A stretch of DNA of 64,000 nucleotides from Zhuqueibacter pondensis (GTDB taxonomy: Bacteria; Zhuqueibacterota; Zhuqueibacteria; Zhuqueibacterales; Zhuqueibacteraceae). Positions 34,133 to 43,869 of this stretch are shown one piece after another; the first letter of the stretch is position 1, and each line of letters opens with the position of its first letter. Location: positions 1 to 64,000 of the forward strand of contig JAPDQK010000003.1 of the NCBI GenBank assembly GCA_034505955.1. Reading direction: 5' to 3'. The notes beneath the pieces are model-generated. The model had not been told where the DNA came from. It was given only the letters and a program-made list of their open reading frames with translations, and did no database searches. The position numbers and the translations under genes are program-made.

Positions 34133-35998
34133 CTACTCAATCGCTCTTTTCAAGAACAACTGCATTCCCTCGCCGAGCTTGTACTTCCCCGGAATCGTGA
34201 CCGGCAGTTTTCCGGTGACCGCAATTTTTCCGATGATGGCTTTCCCAATTGCGCGCTCACCGATCGGGGCGCCGGTGTAAGGTGTCATCACCACTTCAGT
34301 GGTGGGAAGCTTTGCGAGCACGTAAGGATCCCCAAATGCAACCGTGATGATCGGTTTTGGCAACCGGCCAATCTGCGCCAGAAATTCTTCTATCGCCGGA
34401 GCGAAACGGTGGGCACCCTTCCATGCGCCGATGGAGAAATAAACCCCCATTAAAACCGCGTCGAATTCTTTAAAATTCACAACAACCTGCTGGATAGATT
34501 CCTGACTTGATTCATTGGACAAACGCGTTACAGCAACTGCAGCAACGTGTGGCTGAAGAGCTTGCTCCAGCTCTCGCCCAACCTCGAGATTAGGCGCCTC
34601 CGTGATCGTCACGATGTGAACTCGCGCTGTTTTCGATAACGGAATCAGATTGTTGTGGTTGCGCAGCAGCGTGACCGAGGCGTTGGCAATTTGCTCCGAC
34701 AGCGCTTCAGACTCCGGAGCTCCGACCTCACGCGAAACATTTTCGATATCAACAAAACGAGATTGATCCAAACCCAGCCAAGATTTGGCCACCAATATTC
34801 TTCGAACGGATTCCTCAAGCCGTTTCTCGCTGAGGCGACCGGATTTCACTGCCGCGAGAACGCCTTGATAAGCTTTCTCAAAGTCGGCCGGAACCAGAAT
34901 CATGTCAACCCCAGCAGCAAGAGCAAGCACGGCCGCTTCGTCAGCATCGTAATGGTTGGTTATGCCTTGCATGGTCATGCCATCGGTAACGACAATTCCT
35001 TGAAAACCGAGTTTCTCCCGCAGCAATCCGGTGATGATGGGATACGACAACGTCGCTGGACGCTTTGATGGGTCGATTTTGGGCAAGGCGAGATGAGAGG
35101 TCATCACCACTTTCGCGCCGGCGGCAATACCGGCTTTGAAGGGAATCAATTCGACCGCGTTGAGACGATTCTCATCAAAAGGCAAAACCGGCAGCTTGAT
35201 ATGCGTATCTTCTTCCGTGTCGCCGTGACCGGGAAAGTGTTTGAGCGTGGCCATCATGCCGTTGGCTTGCAATCCTCGCACATACGCCTCGACAAATTTC
35301 GCGACTTGGAGCGGCTCTTCGCCAAATGAGCGGGTGTTGATGATTGGGTTGTGGGGATTGTTGTTGACATCGGCGACCGGTGTGTTTGTCCAATGGATGC
35401 CGATGGCACGGGATTCACGGGCCGTCACTCTTCCCAATTCATAAGCATACTGCGGATTCCCGGTAGCGCCAAAGGCCATCAATGAAGTAAAGACGGTGCC
35501 GCCGCCAGCAACGTAACGAGGCAATTCCGGCCCTCTGCCGCGAAGATACCGCCAAGGATGCAGAAACGCCAAGCCGCTTTCGAGGTCGGCATTGATGAGC
35601 AGCGGAATTTTCGACTCGCGCTGCAGCGCGTTGGTCATCAGCGCGATGTCGGTGACCGTGCCACCGGCGAGAACAAAGCCGCCAACGTGGTAACGGTGCA
35701 GCATTTTGATGGCGTAGCGATAATTCGGGCTGTCGTGATGGCTATACACCGCAACGAGATCGGCAACAAACAATTGTCCGACTTTCTCCTCGACCGTCAT
35801 CGAATTCAACGTCGTCTCGACCCAGCTCAAGTCTTGGGATTGGATAGGCATGAGAAAAAATGGTGTCATTTGAAAAAGAAAAATATCCAAAAAAATTTTC
35901 CAACGGATGGAAGCACTCCACCTATGATGATTTGGTGTCCGTTGGGGTGATGGTTTTTGACAAAGAAGCATCGGGGTTGGGCTATGATTTTTATGCAC
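34133..35998 (-). CDS. Secreted glycoside hydrolase family 3 (NagZ-like beta-N-acetylglucosaminidase)
   Basis: Up to 621 residues. Near the N-terminus is LNSMTVEEKVGQLFV, then the NagZ-type KHFPGHGDTEEDTHIKLP (His/Asp dyad region) and the nucleophile Asp in IVVTDGMTMQGI. A GH3 C-terminal domain follows (ITEAPNLEVGRELEQALQPH, FGDPYVLAKLP). It releases N-acetylglucosamine or another beta-linked sugar. The start is uncertain: the first candidate is GTG 35998, TTG at 35890 or ATG at 35869 would also leave a hydrophobic leader (IFLFQMTPFFLMPIQS), and no clear Shine-Dalgarno decides it. Confidence 0.82.
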   Translation of the reverse strand: MHKNHSPTPMLLCQKPSPQRTPNHHRWSASIRWKIFLDIFLFQMTPFFLMPIQSQDLSWVETTLNSMTVEEKVGQLFVADLVAVYSHHDSPNYRYAIKMLHRYHVGGFVLAGGTVTDIALMTNALQRESKIPLLINADLESGLAFLHPWRYLRGRGPELPRYVAGGGTVFTSLMAFGATGNPQYAYELGRVTARESRAIGIHWTNTPVADVNNNPHNPIINTRSFGEEPLQVAKFVEAYVRGLQANGMMATLKHFPGHGDTEEDTHIKLPVLPFDENRLNAVELIPFKAGIAAGAKVVMTSHLALPKIDPSKRPATLSYPIITGLLREKLGFQGIVVTDGMTMQGITNHYDADEAAVLALAAGVDMILVPADFEKAYQGVLAAVKSGRLSEKRLEESVRRILVAKSWLGLDQSRFVDIENVSREVGAPESEALSEQIANASVTLLRNHNNLIPLSKTARVHIVTITEAPNLEVGRELEQALQPHVAAVAVTRLSNESSQESIQQVVVNFKEFDAVLMGVYFSIGAWKGAHRFAPAIEEFLAQIGRLPKPIITVAFGDPYVLAKLPTTEVVMTPYTGAPIGERAIGKAIIGKIAVTGKLPVTIPGKYKLGEGMQLFLKRAIE

Positions 35999-36247
35999 GC
36001 GTGTACGTTGTTTCCTCGAATTTCACACCCAAAGGCTTTTACAAGTTCTATCATTGCAAAAGGGCTTTCCCGTTGGCCAGTTAGATGGTGTAACAGTCAA
36101 ACGAACCAACTTTGGTTCATCCGGGTTGCTTGCCCATGGGCGTTGTCCCTTAAAATAAAAGTAGGGTAGGCTCGCCGCATCACCACGAAAATTATCGTAT
36201 TGCTCACATTATAACAAAAAAGCACAAGTTTCTTGACAATGTCAAGG
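35999..36247. other. Short gene-free stretch
   Basis: Nothing convincing is seen; it separates the 3' end of the PIN gene from the 5' end of the GH3 gene and should hold the GH3 promoter. TTGACA occurs at 36233-36238 on the plus strand without a clear partner box. Confidence 0.3.
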
Positions 36248-36736
36248 TTATTGCTCAGGGAGGGGATCGAAGGGAGTCAATATGATTCTAAGTTTCTGAT
36301 AAAAACCCAAAGCATTTTGTATCTCTATGCCGTATTCAAGGAGATGCTTTTTCAAATTTTCGTCATCCAATATGTCATTATCCTCGGAAACCAAAAACTG
36401 AACACGTCCTAAAATGGAGCAATCAACGAACTTGTCATCATTGGGATCTCGACATAGCTCTAATGAAAAGGCTGGCTCCACGAAGATCGCCTTTTGAGAA
36501 ATCAATTCGACCAACCTGTCGACTTGCTCCAACTCATATCCATATTTCTCAACCAACCATGGACGCTTCAGAACTTTCTCAGCTTCTTTGAGTATGTCTT
36601 TGGATGTCATTAAGAGAAAGTCGTCGTCTTTCCAATGCCCGATAATTTTGTCACTAATATTTCCCTCTCGGATCAAAGATCGCAGGAAAATATTCGTGTC
36701 TAAAACAGCTCTGACGACTCTAATCCGTTCGCCCAC
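36248..36736 (-). CDS. PIN-domain toxin (PIN_3 family)
   Basis: 162 residues. Acidic residues are Asp13 in AVLDTNIFLRSL, Glu in DILKEAEKVL, and the Asp pair in CRDPNDDKFVDCSI, followed by FLVSEDNDILD. This is the putative-toxin PIN family whose signature is LDTNvf...RDPdDdkfl. The start is probably GTG 36736, overlapping the antitoxin gene by 17 nt. It is expected to be an Mg-dependent ribonuclease neutralised by the small upstream protein. Confidence 0.8.
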   Translation of the reverse strand: MGERIRVVRAVLDTNIFLRSLIREGNISDKIIGHWKDDDFLLMTSKDILKEAEKVLKRPWLVEKYGYELEQVDRLVELISQKAIFVEPAFSLELCRDPNDDKFVDCSILGRVQFLVSEDNDILDDENLKKHLLEYGIEIQNALGFYQKLRIILTPFDPLPEQ

Positions 36737-36965
36737 TTCTAACCTCGTTCAGCGCCCTTGCCAAATCGGCTTCGACCTCTGTTTCTGAAAACTTGGCAAA
36801 TATTTGACGAAAATGTGCCGCCACTTTTTCCCACTCGGTCTTCCAGTCGATACGGGTTCTGCTTTCAAGAAATTGTCTGAGTTCTTCACGCTCGACTTCA
36901 CTAAGTCGATTAATGAGAGGAATGACCTCGTCAATGGTGACCACATCTGGCATGCTCATACCCAT
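36720..36965 (-). CDS. Small antitoxin-type protein upstream of PIN toxin
   Basis: 81 residues, mostly helical and charged (DEVIPLINRLSEVEREELRQ, VEADLARALNEVRSGR). No DNA-binding fold is obvious, but size, position and 17-nt overlap with the PIN gene fit the antitoxin role. ATG 36965 sits after AAGGTGAG; GTG 36974 is an alternative. Confidence 0.6.
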   Translation of the reverse strand: MGMSMPDVVTIDEVIPLINRLSEVEREELRQFLESRTRIDWKTEWEKVAAHFRQIFAKFSETEVEADLARALNEVRSGRTD

Positions 36966-37086
36966 AGTTCTCACCTTGCTTGAATTGGATTAAAAAAACT
37001 AGAACCAGGTAAAGAGGCCACTGTAAATGGTTGATATAATAAAAATAATACTCTCCCGCCACAATGTCAATTGCAAATTTGATCAG

Positions 37087-39756
37087 TTAGAATTCAATAT
37101 GCACCGTCGTTATCCCACAAGCCCCGGTTGTGATCTTGTGATTTTGTTGGGACGAGAGTGCGTTTGTTGGCTCTTCGTTAAGTTTTGCCAATGTAATCTT
37201 TTTGACCGGAAGATGCAACGACAATTCGGTTGGCACCTCTTGGTGCATGGGATTCCACCATCTTACTATCGCCGCTTGCGCATCCTCGCTTTCTTTGATG
37301 GCGCTGAGCACGAGGGTCTTTGGCGAAAGTGTAAGCAGCGATTCTTTCAGTTGCAATTCTCCGGTGTTTTTGCGGCGCACCGCGAGCAGCGGATAGTGAA
37401 ATTTTTCGCATTGCTCGTTGAGGCTTTCCATGGTCGCAAATTCCTCGGCGCGATGCGGGAAGATCGCATATCTGAAGGTGTACGGGCCCAAGCATTGCGC
37501 TTCCGGCGTTTCATTGTGCCAGCCGGCTTTGCCGCCCGGACGAGTTATCAGATTTTCACCCGCTAACAGACCGACACAACGTAATAACGTAAGAGCAATG
37601 GTGCCTTTGCCATCCAATTTCAATTCGTACTCCGGTAATCCGTAAGAAAGCAGAGTCAATGCTTGGTCGTCATCTTTGACGGTCACAAAGCGCTGCATCG
37701 GCGCGACTTTGGCGGGATGCTCGATGGTAAACTTTTTGAGATCGTATTCCTTTTGCTGGCGCTCGACCACGCAAAACTGCGAATCGGCGTAAACTCTGTC
37801 GGTTTTGATGCCGGACGGAAAGAGCACACGAAAGCGATGATCTTTGGCGTTGTTGCCGACCGTGGTCTCAATCTCGACGGCGCGAGAGTATGGCGTGAGA
37901 TACAGCGTCGTCGTGATTGGAATTTTGACGTGCTTGGCGCTGCGGGCTTGCTTGTCAGCGGTCGCCGCTTCCGGAATGCGCATCATCAAATTGACTTGCA
38001 ACGCGGCGCGGAGCGGGCCCTTTTCAACCAGTTTGATCCGCGCTTTACCTTTATTCGAGTAGAGCCACTGATCTTTTGGCGGATACGAATAGTTGTACTC
38101 GTCGCCCACATCGCCGGAGTCTTCGAACACATTCAGCCTGGTATATTTGCAGCCGTTGGTTTTGTCTTTCAAAGTCACTTCACCGTGCGCGTTGACTTCA
38201 ACGCGAAGATAATCGTTTTCGATAAAATTCCTGCCGGTTTTGAGATTTGAAGCATACTTGGGAAAACGATCCGTCTTTTTGATCACGAGGCCTTTGAATC
38301 CCACTGCGGGTACGTCACGAATATCGACCAGCACGGAAAACTTTTCGGCATAACTTTGCTTGGGATAGTTGTATTGCGAGTAAGTAATGTCGTATCCTTC
38401 TGCACGCCAGAGAAGTTGATAAGGCACTTCTTTCCCCTCTCCATCCAACAAAACAAAACCGGAAATCGGCGGTAGCTTCGGCGCGACTTTCACCTCGGGA
38501 TTCAAGCCCACCACGATGTCCTGCAGATAAAAATTGATCTGCGCTTCGGCAACTTCGCTGCGCGCAAAGGGCGAAGGATTGAAAAAGAAAACGTAGCGAT
38601 CGTCGCGATAAGCCAGATCATCGTAGGGAATGAGATGATTCAGACAGGTTTCAATCACCGCGCCGCCGATCTCTTTGACGGCTTTAAAGCGCGTCATCAT
38701 TTCGCGATGCACGCTGTCGATGCTGCAGCTGCAGATGCTGTCATGCGGATGATTTTGCAGTAGATTTTTCCATGCTTGGCGAATCGGCGGCGTTTGCGAG
38801 CGCATGCCTTTGGTGATGGCAAAAACATTGAGCGGTTCGACATAGCGCTCGAGCAACGTTTGGCATTTCCAATTTTCTTGTTTAAGATACATTCGGCTCG
38901 AATAAACGCCGCCCAAAACCGCAAACGCATAGCGATAGCCAAAGCGCAACTCACCCGCGACTTCCGGCAGGCCATTGACTTCTTTTTTTACTGCTTCAAG
39001 ATAAGCCGGGAGATTGCTATGAACAAAATTCCCTGCAAAATTCTTGCGCAAGAGATCGAGCGTCTGCGGTAGTTTCGGATCGGGCCAATGATGATCGCCG
39101 CCGTTCATCAGCAACCGCTGCGAGGTGGTGGCGCGGCTATCCAGCTCGTTTTTGATTTCGGCAAAGCGCTGCAAAATCTGCTCGGGCGTTTCCTGATGAA
39201 AGTAGCCGGCGCTGTAGCCATGCCGAAAGAGATGAATCATCAAGCAGCGCGAGCCATCCGGCGCTTGCCAGCAATACTCCGACGTCTTTTGCTCCGGCTC
39301 GCCGCCGAAGCCGCGATAGAGCACGGCGCTGTCAATATCGAAGCCTCTGAGGATTGCCGGCATCATCGCAATGTGGCCGAACGAATCCGGAATGTAACCC
39401 ACCTTCATTTCCGTGCCAAACTGCTGTGAGAGGCGCCGCCCGAAAAGAAGATTGCGAATCGTGGCTTCCCCGCTGACCAAAAATTCATCCGGCAAAATAT
39501 ACCACGGCCCGATGAGCAAACGGCCTTCCGCTACGAGACGGCGAATCTCGTCGGCGCGCTCCGGTTTGATCGTCAGATAATCTTCGAGAACGATGGTTTG
39601 GCCGTCGAGCGTGAAGCATTTATATTCAGGATCGCACGCCAGCAAATCCAAAAGATCATCCACCATGCGCACGAGCATGGCGCGAAATTGCTCGAAGCTC
39701 AAATACCATTCGCGATCCCAGTGGGTGTGAGAAACGATATGATAAGTCGGGGTCAT
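37087..39756 (-). CDS. Glycoside hydrolase family 38 alpha-mannosidase
   Basis: 889 residues. VSHTHWDREWYLSFEQ is the GH38 Zn motif (His and Asp ligands at residues about 10-14), the nucleophile Asp is about residue 124 in GYIPDSFGH, and NHPHDSICSCSIDSVHREM matches the family's active-site His segment. Long C-terminal beta domains follow. It cleaves alpha-mannosides, probably in the cytoplasm because no signal peptide is seen. ATG 39756 is preferred over TTG 39762. With the ROK kinase, GH3 and heparinase-like genes it forms a glycan-catabolism neighbourhood. Confidence 0.88.
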   Translation of the reverse strand: MTPTYHIVSHTHWDREWYLSFEQFRAMLVRMVDDLLDLLACDPEYKCFTLDGQTIVLEDYLTIKPERADEIRRLVAEGRLLIGPWYILPDEFLVSGEATIRNLLFGRRLSQQFGTEMKVGYIPDSFGHIAMMPAILRGFDIDSAVLYRGFGGEPEQKTSEYCWQAPDGSRCLMIHLFRHGYSAGYFHQETPEQILQRFAEIKNELDSRATTSQRLLMNGGDHHWPDPKLPQTLDLLRKNFAGNFVHSNLPAYLEAVKKEVNGLPEVAGELRFGYRYAFAVLGGVYSSRMYLKQENWKCQTLLERYVEPLNVFAITKGMRSQTPPIRQAWKNLLQNHPHDSICSCSIDSVHREMMTRFKAVKEIGGAVIETCLNHLIPYDDLAYRDDRYVFFFNPSPFARSEVAEAQINFYLQDIVVGLNPEVKVAPKLPPISGFVLLDGEGKEVPYQLLWRAEGYDITYSQYNYPKQSYAEKFSVLVDIRDVPAVGFKGLVIKKTDRFPKYASNLKTGRNFIENDYLRVEVNAHGEVTLKDKTNGCKYTRLNVFEDSGDVGDEYNYSYPPKDQWLYSNKGKARIKLVEKGPLRAALQVNLMMRIPEAATADKQARSAKHVKIPITTTLYLTPYSRAVEIETTVGNNAKDHRFRVLFPSGIKTDRVYADSQFCVVERQQKEYDLKKFTIEHPAKVAPMQRFVTVKDDDQALTLLSYGLPEYELKLDGKGTIALTLLRCVGLLAGENLITRPGGKAGWHNETPEAQCLGPYTFRYAIFPHRAEEFATMESLNEQCEKFHYPLLAVRRKNTGELQLKESLLTLSPKTLVLSAIKESEDAQAAIVRWWNPMHQEVPTELSLHLPVKKITLAKLNEEPTNALSSQQNHKITTGACGITTVHIEF

Positions 39757-39844
39757 AGGCAAATTGGAGTAATGAATTGTTGGATCGAAGGATTGTTGAC
39801 TTTTGGGAAATCTTATTGCTCTGTCACTCCATCAATACGCTTTT

Positions 39845-40003
39845 TTAGTTCAGCTCGTATTCTCCCCCTGATCCTCGTGGACAGAACATCATCATGCACA
39901 CCAGCAACGCGCCGTAAATGATCTGCCGCATATTCGCTCCAACCGCATTCGGCGTGCCGAGAAAACGCAGCATCTCAGGAATCACAATCAAAACTGCCAC
40001 GGT
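39845..40003 (-). pseudogene. 3' remnant of a branched-chain amino acid permease gene (livM-like)
   Basis: In this frame 52 codons read VAVLIVIPEMLRFLGTPNAV, GANMRQIIYGALLVCMMMF, CPRGSGGEYELN and stop (TAA, 39845-39847). This is the C-terminal signature of LivM-type permeases ('lPE..RFLg.pna...nlrqi.yGllLv..m.f.P.G'). Upstream the frame ends at a GC-rich palindromic repeat (40001-40055). No start or other transporter part exists, so it is a truncated relic. Confidence 0.6.
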
Positions 40004-40303
40004 GGGCGCCCGCAGGGGCTACGCGCGTAGGCTACGCCCGTAGGGGGCAGGCTTCCACAATGACATTTTTTCCCCACGAAATCTGATGGATTGCACTGGC
40101 TTTCGTTTTTCAGCCCATAAGCTTTAAGGCTGTACCAGGCGAGATGCACTTATTGCAACTTCGACAAAAGATAATGGGTTTCAAATTATTTAGCAAGAAG
40201 AAAAATTACCGCCCAGCCCAATTTTCCGCTTGCAATTCTGCCGAACATTTCGTAGCATACCTTCCGGCTGAAAATAATAAATAATAGCAGAGGGTTATTT
40301 AAA
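40001..40303. repeat. GC-rich palindromic repeat and promoter-side stretch
   Basis: 40004-40053 carries nested palindromes (GCCCGCAGGGGC, GTAGGCTACGCC, CGCCCGTAGGGGGC), sharing exact 12-15-mers with 20171-20186 and 25950-25962. The remaining AT-rich 200 bp before the helicase gene contains no gene and should hold its promoter. Confidence 0.5.
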
Positions 40304-43300
40304 ATGAAATTTGTCGCAGATCTCCATCTGCACTCGCATTTCTCCCGCGCCACCAGCAAACAACTCGATCTCGAGCATCTGAATAAATGGGCGCAATTGA
40401 AGGGCGTGCGCGTTGTCGGCACCGGTGATTTCGTGCATCCCGGCTGGCTGGAGGAAGTGGAGAAAAAATTGGCGCCGGCCGAGGAAGGGTTGTTCAAGTT
40501 GAAAGAGGAATACGTGCAGACCACCGCCGCGGAAGTTCCCAAAACCTGCCGTGCCGAAGTTCGGTTCATGCTGACCGCAGAAATCGCCAACATCTACAAG
40601 CGGCTGGGCGAGGTTCGCAAGATCCACAATCTTATTTTCGTTCCCAGCATAAATGCCGCGCGCAAAATTCAAGCCCGGCTCGAGGCGATTGGCAACATCC
40701 GCGCCGACGGCCGGCCCATTCTCGGACTCGATTCCCGCGACCTGTTGGAGATCACGCTCGAATCCGATCCGCTGGCCTTTCTCATTCCCGCGCACATTTG
40801 GACGCCGTGGTTCTCGATGCTCGGATCAAAAGGCGGGTTCGATTCCGTGGACGATTGCTTCGCCGATTTGACGCCGCATCTTTTTGCGGTGGAAACCGGA
40901 CTCTCTTCGGATCCACCGATGAATTGGAGACTGAAACAACTCGACCGTTTCGTGCTGGTTTCGAATTCGGATGCGCATTCTCCGCAGAAGCTGGCGCGCG
41001 AGGCGAACCTGTTCGACACCGAGCTTTCCTATCCGGCCATTCTGCAAGCGCTGAAAGATCAGAACGATCCCGGTTTTCTCGGCACCATCGAATTCTTCCC
41101 GGAAGAGGGCAAGTATCATTACGACGGTCATCGCCTCTGCAAAACCCGCTTGCATCCCCGCGAGACAAAAGCGCATCGAGGCAATTGTCCGGTTTGCGGC
41201 AAGCCCGTCACTGTCGGTGTGATGGCAAGAGTCGAGGAGCTCGCTGATCGTCCGGAGGGAGAAAAAGCGCCGCGCAGCCGGCGCTATTGCAATCTCATTC
41301 CCCTGCCGGAAATCATCGGCCAGGCAAAAAATCAAAAACCGGGTACACAAGCTGTGGAGGAGATTTTTAAACGCTTGCTGGCGGGCTTGGGAAATGAATT
41401 GTTCATTTTACAGGAAGCTCCACTGGCAGATATTGAACACATTGCCGGAAGCCTGGTGGCTGAAGGCGTCCGGCGCATGCGCGCCGGTGAAGTGCAAATT
41501 GCGGCAGGATATGATGGCGAGTACGGCACGATTCATTTATTCACACCGGCGGAGCGCGAGCGGTTGACCACGCAAGTCAGTTTCTTGGATCGTGAGATGG
41601 AGGTATCACCTCCGGCGAGCAAAACAAACAGGTACAAAGCGCCGGCCAGGGAATCAACTTATGCGGAAGTGGAACCTTCGGATATCTCGATGATTCGCGA
41701 GGAAGCAAGTAAAACTTATCAAGCCCCAAGTCCGGTAACCCCGACAGGCGCAGCCAGCATCCCGGATCAGGCATCCAGGATCAAGGATCAAGCCTCGAGC
41801 TTCCAACCTCGGATTCTCAATTCTTCGCAGAGACAGGCTGTCACGCATGGCCGCAGTCACCTGCTCATCGTCGCCGGACCGGGCACGGGAAAGACGCATA
41901 CTCTGACGCATCGTATCGCGTATGTAGCGGAGCATTTCGCCAAACCGGAAGAAATTCTCGCGATCACATTCACCAACAAAGCCGCTGAAGAAATGCGCCA
42001 GCGCATCGAGAAAATGGTTGGTGCGATTGTCCCAAAAATGACCGTGGGCACATTTCATGCTTTTTGTCTCGAGTTGTTGCGGACATATCATCGGCAAGCG
42101 CAATTGCCACCGGACTTCGAAATTATCGATGAAGAAGAACAACGCGAGCTGGCAAGAGCCTTGTGGCCGGCGATCAGCACCGGCGAGCGTGAATATTTAT
42201 TGGAAAAAATTTCGCGCTGGAAAGCCGCGGCCGGCGCCGGAGATCATGCTGAATTCAAAAATTACCGGGAGTCGTACGATTCAGCTTTGCACCAGCACGG
42301 CAAATTGGATTTCGACGATTTGTTGTTGGAAACCATTCGCTTGCTCAGCGCGAATGATGGCGTTTGCAGAGAAGTTCACGACCGCTATCGCTGGATTTTT
42401 GTGGATGAATATCAAGACCTCAATCCGGCGCAGCATCGATTATTGCAACTGCTCGTTCACGAGAATGCCGTGCTGACTGCCATCGGGGATCCGAATCAGG
42501 CAATCTACGGGTTTCGCGGCGCCGATGTCGGTTACTTTTCACGATTCTCGTCTGATTTCCCCGGCGCAGTCGAATTGCGTCTCGAAGAAAATTATCGCTC
42601 GGCGCCCACGATTCTTTCCGCCTCGACACAAGTGATCGAAGCCAGCGAAGAAGCCTTTGCCATGCCGCTTTCTCCGACGCTGTTGACGCCGGGCCGATTG
42701 ACGATTCATGCCGCACCGACGGATAAAGCCGAAGCAGAGTATGTCGTGCATCAAATCGAAAAAATGGTGGGCGGCACCAGCATGTTTTCGCAAGATTCCG
42801 GCCGGGTGGCGAGAACAGGCGAGGGCGAACGCACGTTCGGTGATTTCGCGGTGTTCTATCGTCTCAATGCGTTGCGCCCGGCGCTGGAAGAAGCGCTGGC
42901 GCGATCCGGCATGCCATATCAAATTTCCGGCGATGCGCCGTTGTTGAGCCGTCGCGGTGTGCGTGAGTTAACGACCGCAATACGTTTAATCTGCAAGGCA
43001 GCCAAGCCTGCGGTTTTCCCGAGAGAAGCCCAAAATTTATCACAGCTCTTGCAATTCGCCATTTCCGGCATTGGCGAGCAAACGGCACAGCATGCCGAAG
43101 CATTCTTCAAGCAGTTGGATGGTTTCGACGTGAAGGCCCCGGCTATTTTTGCGCAGCAAGACAAAAGTCTAAATGAGAATCAACGGCAGGCACTTTTGAA
43201 CTTTGCATCCGAGTTGCAGGAAGTTGCACGCCAGTTCGAGAAAGCCGGCCTGGCAGAAGCCATCCAACTACTTCTCAATTTGCCCACATGGAAAAGATTG

Positions 43301-43786
43301 AGGGCAAGCGATGAGAGGCTGGCGAGCAATTATCAACGGGTGCTCAATCTCGCCCGCGCCCACACCGCGGTCTCTCCTCGCATCTTCTTCGATACCCTCG
43401 CCCTCGAAAGCGCCTCCGATCATTTCGATCCGCGCGCCGAAAAAATCGCGCTGATGACGTTGCACGCGGCGAAAGGATTGGAGTTCCCGGTGGTGTTCAT
43501 CATCGGCTGCGAAGAGACGTTGCTGCCCATGCAGTTGCCGGGCTTGACCAGCACGGTTGCGGAAGAACGCCGGTTGTTTTATGTCGGCATGACGCGCGCC
43601 AAAGAGCTGCTCTATTTGCTGCGCAGCCATCGCCGCCCGCTTTTTGGGCGTGTCATGGAAAATCCGCCTTCACGTTTTCTCGCCGACATTGAAGAACAAC
43701 TCAAAGCGTATGAAAAATGGCAGGCGCCGGCGCGAAAGGAACCAAAAAAGCGAGGGGATGAAGACCAGTTGACATTGTTTCGATAA
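40304..43786 (+). CDS. EndoQ-like PHP nuclease fused to a UvrD/PcrA-type DNA helicase
   Basis: 1160 residues. Residues 1-420 resemble endonuclease Q: PHP motif ADLHLHSHFS (6-14), GTGDFVHPGW, LVSNSDAHSPQKL, and a Cys knot (HRLCKTRLHP, GNCPVCGKP). EndoQ cuts DNA 5' of deaminated bases. After a linker (about 430-500, low complexity) comes superfamily 1 helicase: motif Q/NSSQRQAV, Walker A GPGTGKT (525-531), TFTNKAAEEM, FVDEYQDLNPAQ (about 700), GDPNQAIYGFRG, and C-terminal TLHAAKGLEFPVVF (about 1050) and VGMTRAKELL. Inferred role: repair coupled to strand unwinding. AGAGGG precedes the ATG. Confidence 0.88.
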   Translation: MKFVADLHLHSHFSRATSKQLDLEHLNKWAQLKGVRVVGTGDFVHPGWLEEVEKKLAPAEEGLFKLKEEYVQTTAAEVPKTCRAEVRFMLTAEIANIYKRLGEVRKIHNLIFVPSINAARKIQARLEAIGNIRADGRPILGLDSRDLLEITLESDPLAFLIPAHIWTPWFSMLGSKGGFDSVDDCFADLTPHLFAVETGLSSDPPMNWRLKQLDRFVLVSNSDAHSPQKLAREANLFDTELSYPAILQALKDQNDPGFLGTIEFFPEEGKYHYDGHRLCKTRLHPRETKAHRGNCPVCGKPVTVGVMARVEELADRPEGEKAPRSRRYCNLIPLPEIIGQAKNQKPGTQAVEEIFKRLLAGLGNELFILQEAPLADIEHIAGSLVAEGVRRMRAGEVQIAAGYDGEYGTIHLFTPAERERLTTQVSFLDREMEVSPPASKTNRYKAPARESTYAEVEPSDISMIREEASKTYQAPSPVTPTGAASIPDQASRIKDQASSFQPRILNSSQRQAVTHGRSHLLIVAGPGTGKTHTLTHRIAYVAEHFAKPEEILAITFTNKAAEEMRQRIEKMVGAIVPKMTVGTFHAFCLELLRTYHRQAQLPPDFEIIDEEEQRELARALWPAISTGEREYLLEKISRWKAAAGAGDHAEFKNYRESYDSALHQHGKLDFDDLLLETIRLLSANDGVCREVHDRYRWIFVDEYQDLNPAQHRLLQLLVHENAVLTAIGDPNQAIYGFRGADVGYFSRFSSDFPGAVELRLEENYRSAPTILSASTQVIEASEEAFAMPLSPTLLTPGRLTIHAAPTDKAEAEYVVHQIEKMVGGTSMFSQDSGRVARTGEGERTFGDFAVFYRLNALRPALEEALARSGMPYQISGDAPLLSRRGVRELTTAIRLICKAAKPAVFPREAQNLSQLLQFAISGIGEQTAQHAEAFFKQLDGFDVKAPAIFAQQDKSLNENQRQALLNFASELQEVARQFEKAGLAEAIQLLLNLPTWKRLRASDERLASNYQRVLNLARAHTAVSPRIFFDTLALESASDHFDPRAEKIALMTLHAAKGLEFPVVFIIGCEETLLPMQLPGLTSTVAEERRLFYVGMTRAKELLYLLRSHRRPLFGRVMENPPSRFLADIEEQLKAYEKWQAPARKEPKKRGDEDQLTLFR

Positions 43787-43869
43787 AATCGGGTTGATGG
43801 AAAAGGTGGGGACAAATGCGGGCAGCCTCTCGTCATTTTCATCTTTTGCGATATGCCCCTTGCTGCCAA

